A stretch of 64,000 bases of DNA, taken from assembly GCF_003730135.1 (NCBI RefSeq), contig NZ_RJVO01000002.1, forward strand, positions 550,338 through 614,337, in the 5' to 3' direction. How positions within the stretch are numbered: position 1 is the stretch's first letter; every line of letters begins with the position of its first letter. This DNA comes from Stagnimonas aquatica. GTDB lineage: Bacteria > Pseudomonadota > Gammaproteobacteria > Nevskiales > Nevskiaceae. Below the pieces are notes generated by a model. The model was not told the origin of the DNA and searched no databases. It was given only the letters and a program-made list of their open reading frames with translations. Below, piece by piece: positions 50,988-58,635 of the stretch. The position numbers and the translations under genes were made by a program.

Positions 50988-52091
50988 CTAGCGGTAGATC
51001 TCCACCGGATAGCTCAGCTCGAGACGCGGCTGCACCATGGATTCCGGGATGCGCGGAAACGGCGCCGCCGCGCGCACGATGTCCGCCGCGCGCCGCGCGG
51101 CTTCGGCCGGCACCGTTTCCGAGGCGTAGATATCGAGCACCGCGCCACGGCGGTCGACCACGAACTTCATCCGCACCGTCATCCGAGGCGTGGCCTTCAC
51201 CGCTTCCGCCAGGGCGCGCTGGTTGGTGGCCTTGAGCTGTGCCGTGAGGCGCGCGAAATACTCGGCGCGGTTGCGGGTGTAGTCACCGCCAGACTCAGCG
51301 CCGGACGCGCTGGCCTCGGGCGCCGGCGGCGCGTCCAGCGGATAGGTGGTGATGCCGGCCGGCGCCGCTGGTGGCAACGGGCGCGGTTCGACCAGCGGCT
51401 TGCGGCTTGCCGGCGGCGGGGTCGGCGCCAGCGGCCCCTGCGGCGGCAGCAGGCCGCGCAGATCGGGACTGGTGCGCGACGGCAGTTCCACCCGCGCACT
51501 GCGCTGGGCCTCCTCGGCGGCGCGACGGATGGCGAGATCCAGCTCCGCTTCGTCCTGTTGGGTCGGCAGGCGCAGCGGCGCCTGCGGGAGCGGGAGCGGC
51601 AACTCCTCCGCGTCCTCGGGCGTCGCCGCCGCCAGCAAGGGGCTGGCCGGCGGTGGCGCGGCCCGCGCCGCGCGGGCGGGACGCGGCGTCCGCGCTGGCG
51701 CGCCGCGCGCCTCGACATCCGGCAGCCGCACCACCTCGGGGACGATGGCCGCAGTCAGCGCCGCGCTCAGGGAGGCGCCGGAAAGCTTCGTGCTCAGGCT
51801 CAGGAAACCACGCCCCGGCGGCGCCGGCTTGGGGAAGAAGTTGTCGGGCAGCGGCGGCGGCAGGTCCTCCGGCGAGCGGCTGCTGAGCTTGGTGGCCAGT
51901 TCCCAGCGCTTGCTCGGCGGCAGGGGCGGCTCCGGCGCCAGCTGCACCACGGTCTCGCGGACCGTCTCCGGCTGCAGCGCCGCCGCCACCCGCGCACGCA
52001 GATCACCGGCGTACTGCCAGGCCAGCAGCGCATGCAGGGCCAGCGCGATCAGCAGCGCCCATCGCAGGCGGCGGGAGTTCTTTGACGGCAT
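50988..52091 (-). CDS. TonB-like protein with long Pro-rich spacer
   Basis: 367 residues. One N-terminal membrane anchor (LRWALLIALALHALLAWQY, with a TM His) precedes about 220 residues rich in Pro and Ala. A C-terminal domain of TonB type (TPRMTVRMKFVVDRRGAVLDIYASETV) ends in YPVEIYR. No exbB/exbD is adjacent, so it may use the complex at 37 kb or serve a separate envelope function. The frame remains open upstream into the 93-bp repeats; ATG at 52091 is the sensible start. Confidence 0.8.
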   Translation of the reverse strand: MPSKNSRRLRWALLIALALHALLAWQYAGDLRARVAAALQPETVRETVVQLAPEPPLPPSKRWELATKLSSRSPEDLPPPLPDNFFPKPAPPGRGFLSLSTKLSGASLSAALTAAIVPEVVRLPDVEARGAPARTPRPARAARAAPPPASPLLAAATPEDAEELPLPLPQAPLRLPTQQDEAELDLAIRRAAEEAQRSARVELPSRTSPDLRGLLPPQGPLAPTPPPASRKPLVEPRPLPPAAPAGITTYPLDAPPAPEASASGAESGGDYTRNRAEYFARLTAQLKATNQRALAEAVKATPRMTVRMKFVVDRRGAVLDIYASETVPAEAARRAADIVRAAAPFPRIPESMVQPRLELSYPVEIYR

Positions 52092-52197
52092 TGCGCGATT
52101 GTAGAAGGGCGGTCGGGGCTTGGCGGTGTGAAGCGGGCTAGAGCGCGCGGGCGCTGACTGCAAAAAGAACGTAGCCGCTGGCCGTCGCCCCGGGCAG

Positions 52198-52569
52198 GCT
52201 CGTCCCGTCGCCACGGCGGCTGCGCCGCCCAGAAGTGGCTCCCGCACCCATTCCAACAAGAAGGGGGCCGTTGGCCGTCGCTTCCAGCGAGTTCGTCCCA
52301 TCGCCACGGCGGCTGCGCCGCCCAGAAGTGGCTCCCGCACCCATTCCAACAAGAAGGGGGCCGTTGGCCATCGCTTCCGGCAAGTTCGTCCCGTCGCCAC
52401 GGCGGCTACGCCGCCCAGAAGTGGCTCCCGCACCCATTCCAACAAGAAGGGGGCCGTTGGCCATCGCTTCCGGCAAGTTCGTCCCGTCGCCACGGCGGCT
52501 ACGCCGCCCAGAAGTGGCTCCCGCACCCATTCCAACCAAGAAGGGGGCCGTTGGCCCCCTTCTTGTTGG
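52198..52569. repeat. Four tandem copies of a 93-bp repeat
   Basis: Copies start at 52198, 52291, 52384 and 52477, exactly 93 bp apart, with few differences; the tail of a fifth lies at about 52168-52197. Each unit contains GAAGTGGCTCCCGCACCC and AACAAGAAGGGGGCCGTTGG. The last copy ends in a full hairpin (52532-52569). It fills most of the 496-bp gap between the TonB-like gene and the acyl-CoA reductase gene. 93 is a multiple of three, so frames stay open on both strands. I take these frames as non-coding. Confidence 0.95.
52532..52569 (-). terminator. Terminator hairpin after the acyl-CoA reductase gene
   Basis: Arms CCAACCAAGAAGGGGGCC (52532-52549) and GGCCCCCTTCTTGTTGG (52553-52569) pair with a single-base bulge and a GTT loop. 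It is 18 bp downstream of the acyl-CoA reductase stop. One arm is present in each 93-bp repeat copy, so the repeat has grown by copying half of this hairpin. Confidence 0.8.
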
Positions 52570-52587
52570 AAACGCCGTGTCGCCACT

Positions 52588-54573
52588 TCACCAATGCTCA
52601 CCCTTGAAGATGTTGGCGAATACCGTTTGTTCGAGGGTGAGCTTCTCGCCGCCGTCCTTCTTGCCCTTGGCGGCGCTCGACGAGGGGAACAGCTGGAAGC
52701 CCTTGGACAGCACCCAGTCGTTGGCCTTGGGCCAGATCGCATAGCTCACTGCCGCAGCGGTGCCGACCGTGGTGGCGATGCTCTTCGGCCGGTCGAGGAT
52801 GGCCTTGACCACGGTGTCGGCAGCATCTTCCGGACTCCAGGTCGGGATGTAGTCGTACATCTTGGTCGGCGCGATCATCGGCGTGCGCACCAGCGGCATG
52901 TAGATCGCCGTGGTGTGGATGTTGCGCGCCTTCACCTCCGCCGACAGGCAGCGGGTATAGGCATCGAGCGCGGCCTTGCTGGCGACGTAGGCGGAGAAGC
53001 GCGCGGCATTGGCGAGCACGCCGATAGAGCTGATGTTGATGATGTGGCCGCTCTTCTGCTTGGCCATCGCCGGCAGCAGATTCATGATCAGCCGCACCGC
53101 GCCGAAGTAGTTGAGCTGCATGGTGCGCTCAAAGTCATGGAAGCGGTCGAAGCTCTCGAACACCGCGCGGCGGATCGAGCGGCCGGCGTTGTTGATCAGC
53201 ACATCGACATGACCGAAGTCGCGCAGCACCTCGGCGCTCATGCGGTCGATGTCGGTCAGGCTGTTGAGGTCGCAGGGGTAGACATGCGCCTCGCCGCCGG
53301 CCTTCTCCAGGATCGCCTTGGTTTCCTCCAGCTTGTCGCGGGTGCGCGCCACCAGGATCACCTTGGCGCCGGCAGCGGCGATCTTCTTGGCGGCCGCGAA
53401 ACCAATGCCGGAAGAGGCTCCGGTAATCAGCACCACCTTGCCGGACAGCTTCTGGCGCAGGCGCGGCGGGATCTTCACCTTCAGATCCAGCTGCAGCTCC
53501 CAGTACTGCCAGAGCTTGTCGGCGTAGTGCTTGATGTCCGGGCAGACAATGCCAGTCCCCTTGAGCGCGCGGCGCGCCTCGCGGTCGTCGAACACCGCCT
53601 GGTTGAAGGCATAGCCGAGCACCGACAGCGGCACGCCCAGGGCATCGGCGATCTTCTGCTCGTTGCGGCCGGAGATCGACTTGCCGACCCGGCCCATGAA
53701 CTTCTTCACCGAAGCCGGCAGCGCCGGGATGTCGAGCCGCGCCCCGAACTCCGGGCCGTGCGCCGCCTCCAGGAAGCATTGCAGCAGATCGCCGACGGTC
53801 GGCGACTGCGACTGCATCAGGTGGAAGCACTGGCCGTCGAGCTTTGGCATGTGGGCAATGGCGTCCATCGCCGCCGCCACGTAGTCCACCGGCGCGATCG
53901 CCACCTTGCCGCCCTCGATGCCCAGCAGCGGCAGCCACTTCGGCACCTTGTAGCTGATCTTCTGGATCGCCTTGGCGAAGTAGTAGGGGCCGTCGATCTT
54001 GTCCATCTCGCCGGTCTCGCTGTGGCCGACGACCACGCCCGGACGGTAGATGCGCCAAGGCGCCGCGCACTCGTTGCGGACGATGGCCTCGCTCTGGAAC
54101 TTGGTGCGGTAATAGGGGTGATTGGTGGTCTGCCCCTCGTCGAACATGGTCTCCTTGAAGATGCCCACATAGTCGCTGCCGGCCACCGCAACGCTGGAGA
54201 CATGGTGCAGGCGCACCGGACCACCGAGATCGTTGACGAAGGCGACCAGGTTGCGCGTGCCCTCGTTGTTGATGCGGTCGCCCTGCTCGTCGCTCATGGT
54301 CATGTCGTAGACCGCAGCGAGGTGGAAGACGTGGTCGATCTTGCCGGCCAGCTTCTTGAAATCGGCGGGCGAGACCAGGCCCGGCTCGGTAATGTCGCCC
54401 GGCACCATCACCAGCTTCTTGCCGGCCTCGCCGTAGCGCTCCTTGAGCTCCTCGAACTTGGCGACCGAGGACGGACGCACCAGCACGTGAACCTTGGCGC
54501 CCTCGCGGGCGAGCAGTTTTTCCAGCAGGAACTTGCCGATGAAGCCAGTGGCGCCGGTGACGAAATAGTTCAT
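52588..54573 (-). CDS. Fatty acyl-CoA reductase, Marinobacter (FAR) type
   Basis: 661 residues, the same length as the characterised Marinobacter FAR as I remember it. The N-terminal half is a male-sterility-type reductase: MNYFVTGATGFIGKFLLEKLLA, VFHLAAVYDM, YYRTK and YRPGVVVGHSETGEMDK. The C-terminal half is a second SDR domain: LITGASSGIGFAAA, INNAGRSIRRAVFESFDRFHDFERTMQLNYFG and NISSIGVLANAARFSAYVASK. It reduces acyl-CoA to fatty alcohol in two NADPH steps, for wax esters. Wax synthase is not in the window. Confidence 0.9.
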   Translation of the reverse strand: MNYFVTGATGFIGKFLLEKLLAREGAKVHVLVRPSSVAKFEELKERYGEAGKKLVMVPGDITEPGLVSPADFKKLAGKIDHVFHLAAVYDMTMSDEQGDRINNEGTRNLVAFVNDLGGPVRLHHVSSVAVAGSDYVGIFKETMFDEGQTTNHPYYRTKFQSEAIVRNECAAPWRIYRPGVVVGHSETGEMDKIDGPYYFAKAIQKISYKVPKWLPLLGIEGGKVAIAPVDYVAAAMDAIAHMPKLDGQCFHLMQSQSPTVGDLLQCFLEAAHGPEFGARLDIPALPASVKKFMGRVGKSISGRNEQKIADALGVPLSVLGYAFNQAVFDDREARRALKGTGIVCPDIKHYADKLWQYWELQLDLKVKIPPRLRQKLSGKVVLITGASSGIGFAAAKKIAAAGAKVILVARTRDKLEETKAILEKAGGEAHVYPCDLNSLTDIDRMSAEVLRDFGHVDVLINNAGRSIRRAVFESFDRFHDFERTMQLNYFGAVRLIMNLLPAMAKQKSGHIINISSIGVLANAARFSAYVASKAALDAYTRCLSAEVKARNIHTTAIYMPLVRTPMIAPTKMYDYIPTWSPEDAADTVVKAILDRPKSIATTVGTAAAVSYAIWPKANDWVLSKGFQLFPSSSAAKGKKDGGEKLTLEQTVFANIFKGEHW

Positions 54574-54650
54574 GGACCTTCCTCTCTCCATAGACGCGCC
54601 GTTCTGGGAGCGCGCAACAAAAGTCTATAGGAGCGCAGGCCCGGCCGGGC

Positions 54651-55673
54651 TCAACCCGGCCCGTCCCAGCGATACACCGCTTCCAGCTCCACCAACAGAT
54701 CCTGCCGGCAGATGTCGCCCTGCAGCAGCGTCCAGGGCAGGCCGTGCGCCAGCCGGCGCTCGAAGGCCGCGCGCACTGCCTCGGCGTGCTCGGCGTGGCG
54801 CAGGTAGACCTTGAAGCTTTCCGGCGTCCACATCGGCTCGCCGACATCGGGGAAGTGGCTCACCGCCGCGTGGCGCAGCAGCGCCTCGACATTCACCGCC
54901 GCCTCGTCGAGCTGGGCCAGCACATCGCCGGCATGGCGGGTGGCGTGACCGACGATGCTGGCAGTGCCGGACACCAGCAGGCGGGCGGCGGCCCCGGCGC
55001 CGCTCTCGTCGCGCAGCAGCATGGCGCGGGTGAAGCTGGGGCTGCGCGGACCGTACTGGCGCGGATAACGGAAGGCGGCGACCTGGCGCGGGTTCTCCAG
55101 CGCGACGCCGGGTTTGCGGCCGGCCAGCACCGCCACCACCAGCCCCGGCTCGGCGCTGCCGATGGCGGTGGCTGCCGGCAGGTGGCGCTCGAAGTCGCTG
55201 CGCGCCGCCAGCGCCTGACCGCGCCCCAGGCAGAACTGCCGGTAGCGCTCGCCATCGCCCTCACCGGCGTTGATGCCGGCGAGGTAGTTCCAGGTGCGCA
55301 GCCAGTAGGGAAAGCCGTGGTGCACCACCAGCCGCTCCAGGCGCCAGTAGACATCCTCGCTGGCAGCGATCACGTCCTCGGCAGCGACGCTCAGGTGGGC
55401 GAACAGCTGCTGGCCGTCGTGCGCCCAGTGCAGGCCCTGCTCGCTGCCCGCCGCCAGCACCGGCCGGCCGGCGCTCCACAGCTCGGCGGCCGGGCCGTGC
55501 AGACGCGGCAGCGGCAGACGCAGGCGGCGCGGATCGGCGTCCGGCGGCGGCTCGCCGTGGTGCAGGCAGGCCAGCGCGTCCGGCGGCAACCGGCCCGACC
55601 CGGCGACCGAGGTCAGAAACGGCGCACCGACAGCGGCGGTCGCGGCTAGGGATAGGGGGCTGGCGAGAGTCAT
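54651..55673 (-). CDS. Chorismatase, XanB2/FkbO-Hyg5 type
   Basis: 340 residues. Chorismatases convert chorismate to 3- and 4-hydroxybenzoate (XanB2) or to dihydroxy-diene acids (FkbO). Visible blocks are NPRQVAAFRYPRQYGPRSPSFTRA, LVSGTASIVGHATRHAGDV and the C-terminal DICRQDLLVELEAVYRW. In Xanthomonas, 4-hydroxybenzoate feeds ubiquinone and 3-hydroxybenzoate feeds the aryl-polyene pigment; no pigment cluster is visible here. It lies 77 bp upstream of the acyl-CoA reductase gene on the same strand. Confidence 0.85.
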   Translation of the reverse strand: MTLASPLSLAATAAVGAPFLTSVAGSGRLPPDALACLHHGEPPPDADPRRLRLPLPRLHGPAAELWSAGRPVLAAGSEQGLHWAHDGQQLFAHLSVAAEDVIAASEDVYWRLERLVVHHGFPYWLRTWNYLAGINAGEGDGERYRQFCLGRGQALAARSDFERHLPAATAIGSAEPGLVVAVLAGRKPGVALENPRQVAAFRYPRQYGPRSPSFTRAMLLRDESGAGAAARLLVSGTASIVGHATRHAGDVLAQLDEAAVNVEALLRHAAVSHFPDVGEPMWTPESFKVYLRHAEHAEAVRAAFERRLAHGLPWTLLQGDICRQDLLVELEAVYRWDGPG

Positions 55674-55770
55674 GCGGAAGCGGCCGGCCAACACCCCGGC
55701 AGGGCAGGGCGCGGCGACGAAGATCGGAACAAGGCCACTAGGCTAACACCCGCCGCCGGACCCGCCGGCT

Positions 55771-56151
55771 TCAGTGCACGGGCTCCAGGGCGCTGGCCGG
55801 CAGCCAGCCGGCCAGATCGCCGACCCGCACATTGCTCCAGCGGCCACCGGCGTTGTCGATCTCGCCCAGGATGCTCACCGCGCTGCCCGCCGGCAGCGCT
55901 TGCAGCACCGCCGCACCGGTCAGGGGCTGGGGCCGCAAGAACGCGGCCTCGCGCAGGCGCGCGGGCAGCCCGGCCGCGAGCGGGGCGCTGGCGACCGGCG
56001 CGGCGGGAGCCTCCCGTGCGGCCTCCATCGCCACCCGCTCCTCGGGCGTGCGCAGCACCGGCGCCCGGCCCGAGGGCGGCGGCAGCGGCGCCTGCCGCAT
56101 GCAGGCGCCGAGCAGCAGCGCCAGCGCGCAGACCAGCGCCAGCGGCTTCAC
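55771..56151 (-). CDS. Small SH3-type lipoprotein
   Basis: 126 residues. A signal peptide ends in a lipobox (LLGAC, Cys17). The C-terminal part (SAVSILGEIDNAGGRWSNVRVGDLAGWLPASAL) is a bacterial SH3 fold. Its start overlaps the stop of the next SH3 lipoprotein by four bases, so they form a pair. Cell-wall or envelope binding is the usual guess; the partner is unknown. Confidence 0.8.
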   Translation of the reverse strand: MKPLALVCALALLLGACMRQAPLPPPSGRAPVLRTPEERVAMEAAREAPAAPVASAPLAAGLPARLREAAFLRPQPLTGAAVLQALPAGSAVSILGEIDNAGGRWSNVRVGDLAGWLPASALEPVH

Positions 56152-56792
56152 GGGATCAGCAGGTCGCTCTGCGCCACCCAGCCGTCATCGGCGCCGGAAG
56201 TGACGTACCACCAGTAGCCTTCGGCGTTGTAGACGCGCGAGTCGAGCACCACTGGGGTATCCAGCAGCAGCGACTGGATCGCCTCGCTGGCCGAGTTGGG
56301 ACGCAGGCGCAGGGCGGCGCCGGGGCGGGCGCTGACCTTGGCGCCCTTGCTGAAGGCACTCACCTGGGCATGGGCGGCGGCCGGCTCGCCCGGGGCCATG
56401 CTGGCGACCGGCACGCGCGGCGGCGCCGATGATGGCGATGGCGCCGGATAGGCCAGCACCGGCGGCGGCGTGCCGAATTCCAGCGGCGGCGGCGGCGGTT
56501 CGGCCGGGTAATCCGGGTAGGCCGGGAACGCGGGCGGCGGGGTGGCGACGCCGCCACCCAGACGCCCCTGCGCCTCGCGGGCGGCGATGGCGTCCGGGGT
56601 GTTCAGCTCCGACAGCGGCTTGGAGCCGAAGCTCGGCGGCTCGGCCGGCGGCGCCTGGCCGATGGCGGCGGTGTGGATGCTGCCGCCGTTGCCGGCGGGC
56701 GCCTTGTGCAAAGGCCCCGAGGCGCAGGCGGCCAGCGCGACGCCGGCCAGCGCGATCAGCAGCAGCCGGGCTGGAACTATGGCTTGGTTCAT
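56148..56792 (-). CDS. SH3-type lipoprotein with Pro-rich linker
   Basis: 214 residues. A signal peptide with lipobox (LAAC, Cys23) is followed by a Pro-rich linker (about 80-140: TPPPAFPAYPDYPAEPPPPPLEFG). The C-terminus holds an SH3 domain (GAALRLRPNSASEAIQSLLLDTPVV...GYWWYVTSGADDGWV). ATG at 56792 has GGAAG upstream. It is coupled to the smaller SH3 lipoprotein. The two likely act together in the envelope. Confidence 0.82.
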   Translation of the reverse strand: MNQAIVPARLLLIALAGVALAACASGPLHKAPAGNGGSIHTAAIGQAPPAEPPSFGSKPLSELNTPDAIAAREAQGRLGGGVATPPPAFPAYPDYPAEPPPPPLEFGTPPPVLAYPAPSPSSAPPRVPVASMAPGEPAAAHAQVSAFSKGAKVSARPGAALRLRPNSASEAIQSLLLDTPVVLDSRVYNAEGYWWYVTSGADDGWVAQSDLLIP

Positions 56793-56937
56793 CGACTTCC
56801 CTCTCCGTGAATTTATGGACATCCGAGCCGCAAGCGGCACTGCGCGGGCGAGACCCGCCGGTGCCGAAGACGAGACATATAACGTGCCAGCCCAGACCGA
56901 TGCCCGAAAGCGGCGCTGGCGCGGTCGGCAGCGGCCT

Positions 56938-57834
56938 TCAGTAATCGCCCTCGCCATGACGCGCAGCCTGCCGTTGCTCGGCCTTGGCCGCAAGCCGGGG
57001 CGCGCGATCCTTGTCCGAAGCCCAGATCACTTCCGGGAACAGCAGCACCCGCAGCAGGCCGATCAGCATCCACAGATAGCTGACCGAGAAGACGATGCCG
57101 CAGAACATCGACACCCACTCGAAGTTGGGCGACAGGAACTTGATGCCCCACCAGGACATGACATCGGTCAGCGAGGCCGCCAGCCCGGCGGGGAACACCC
57201 ACTGATAGACCTGGAGCTGGTTGAACTGCATCGAGAACGGGATGCCGATGATGAAGAAGCTGGTGGTGAAGCCGAACAGGTGGGCGTGGGTGAAGGCGAT
57301 GAGCTTGCCCAGCGACATCTGCGCGAAATAGGCCTCGGCCGAGCCGTGCAGGCGCAGTTGATACCAGATCTCGGAGGCGCCGAAGCAGAAGGCGATGCCG
57401 AACATCGCCACCGCCAGCGCGATGCCGCGCTTCGCCGCCGGCGGGAAGTCGCGCAGGTTGATGTCGACACTGTGGCTGGAGAACGGCACCAGCCACCAGA
57501 TGATCGCCAGCACCAGGAAGAAGAAGGCGAACAGCGCCAGCGGGCCGCCGAGGCTGAGCCAGCGTGACTTCTCCGGCGGCAGCTCGACCACCTCGGCGCT
57601 CTGCACCGGCGCGTCGCTGAAGAAGTCGAAGTCGTCCTGGGCAGCGGCGACCGGCGCGGACTCCGATGCCGCCGTCTCGGCCGAGACCTGCGTCAATTCG
57701 GTATCCGGCTCGGTCGGCACGGCCGCTGCCGGCGCGGCGTCCGCCTCGGCCGCCGCCTGGGCGATGGCACGCGCGCCGAACAGGCCCAGGGCGCAGACCA
57801 GACTCAGCAGCAGCGTCGGCAGCCAGCTACGCAT
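56938..57834 (-). CDS. Polytopic membrane protein with His-Ala-His motif, cytochrome operon
   Basis: 298 residues. A signal peptide and an Ala/Glu-rich periplasmic segment (25-90) are followed by about five membrane segments. The motif FTHAHLFGFTTSFFIIGIPFS begins one of them, with HSVDIN before. PAGLAASLTDVMSWW and FCGIVFSVSYLWMLIGLLRVLLF follow. The pattern (HAH at a membrane edge, then a PAG segment, then a terminal segment) is like that of the 151-residue protein at 43332. The start overlaps the mono-heme cytochrome stop by eight bases, so it is the last gene of the operon. A quinone- or heme-linked role is inferred. Confidence 0.82.
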   Translation of the reverse strand: MRSWLPTLLLSLVCALGLFGARAIAQAAAEADAAPAAAVPTEPDTELTQVSAETAASESAPVAAAQDDFDFFSDAPVQSAEVVELPPEKSRWLSLGGPLALFAFFFLVLAIIWWLVPFSSHSVDINLRDFPPAAKRGIALAVAMFGIAFCFGASEIWYQLRLHGSAEAYFAQMSLGKLIAFTHAHLFGFTTSFFIIGIPFSMQFNQLQVYQWVFPAGLAASLTDVMSWWGIKFLSPNFEWVSMFCGIVFSVSYLWMLIGLLRVLLFPEVIWASDKDRAPRLAAKAEQRQAARHGEGDY

Positions 57835-58624
57835 TCTTCAGCCTCACGTAGAGCAGCGTCCCCGCCTTCTTCACCGCCGTGGTGATCGCGGCATCGACAC
57901 CCACGCCGCCACCGGCCGGCAGCTGATCGACCGCCAGGCCCTGGAAGCTGGCATAGACCCCGCTCTTGGCCGCCGCCGGCACATGCGCGGTGTTGAGCGG
58001 CTGCACGCGGGTGACCTTGAGCTGGCGGTCGGTGGCGAGCAGCAGGAAGAACAGCTTGCCCTGGTACTCGGCCGGGAAGATCAGCGCGGTGCCAACCGGC
58101 TTTTTGTCAGTCAGCGGGATGTAGATGGTGTTCTCGTCGGCCTTGGCCAGCACAGCGCCCAGCGCCTGCGCGCGCGCCAGATCGGCGTCGGTCAGCACGG
58201 CATCGCGCGGCAGGTATTCGCGCACGCCGGGGAATAGCGCCTGCACCTCACGCGGGATCAGGCTCGCGGTATCCAGCCACTCGCCCTTGCTGCTGGGAGT
58301 GGACTTGGCGTCGCCCGGATTGGACTTGGCGAGAGCCTCTTCGGCATTGCGGGCGCCGTCGCCATCGGCGTCGAGCGCCGCGATCTTGGCGAAGGCCGCC
58401 AGGTTCTCGCCGGCGTCCTTGAACTGCTGGCCGTAGGCGTTGTTGGGGGTGCCGCCGCCGTCCTTGTGGCAGGCATTGCAGGACGGCGTGTAGCCGTACT
58501 GCTGCTTGTAGAGACGGGCGAAGGCGGGTTCGGCCTGGGCAGGCAGCGCACAAGCCAGCAGTAGCAGCCAACCGGCTTGCCGGGCGGTCGTGAGCCTGAA
58601 GAGTGGGCGCTGCTTCAAATCCAT
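57827..58624 (-). CDS. Mono-heme c-type cytochrome with EF-hand-like stretch
   Basis: 265 residues. A signal peptide (LLLLACALPAQA) precedes one heme site CNACH (49-53). DADGDGARNAEE nearby looks like an EF-hand calcium loop. The C-terminal 130 residues have no heme and resemble an FMN-binding-like domain (SGVYASFQGLAVDQLPAGGG), unproven. ATG at 58624 has AAGGA upstream at good spacing; a second ATG is at 58633. It starts 11 bp after the di-heme gene stop. Confidence 0.82.
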   Translation of the reverse strand: MDLKQRPLFRLTTARQAGWLLLLACALPAQAEPAFARLYKQQYGYTPSCNACHKDGGGTPNNAYGQQFKDAGENLAAFAKIAALDADGDGARNAEEALAKSNPGDAKSTPSSKGEWLDTASLIPREVQALFPGVREYLPRDAVLTDADLARAQALGAVLAKADENTIYIPLTDKKPVGTALIFPAEYQGKLFFLLLATDRQLKVTRVQPLNTAHVPAAAKSGVYASFQGLAVDQLPAGGGVGVDAAITTAVKKAGTLLYVRLKNA

Positions 58625-58635
58625 GAGCGACATCC

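Noticed and set aside
52138..52742. Long open frames over the 93-bp repeat, including an N-terminal extension of the TonB-like gene
   Set aside because: Repeat length is a multiple of three and GC-rich, so frames stay open by chance on both strands; the start at 52091 gives a proper membrane anchor.
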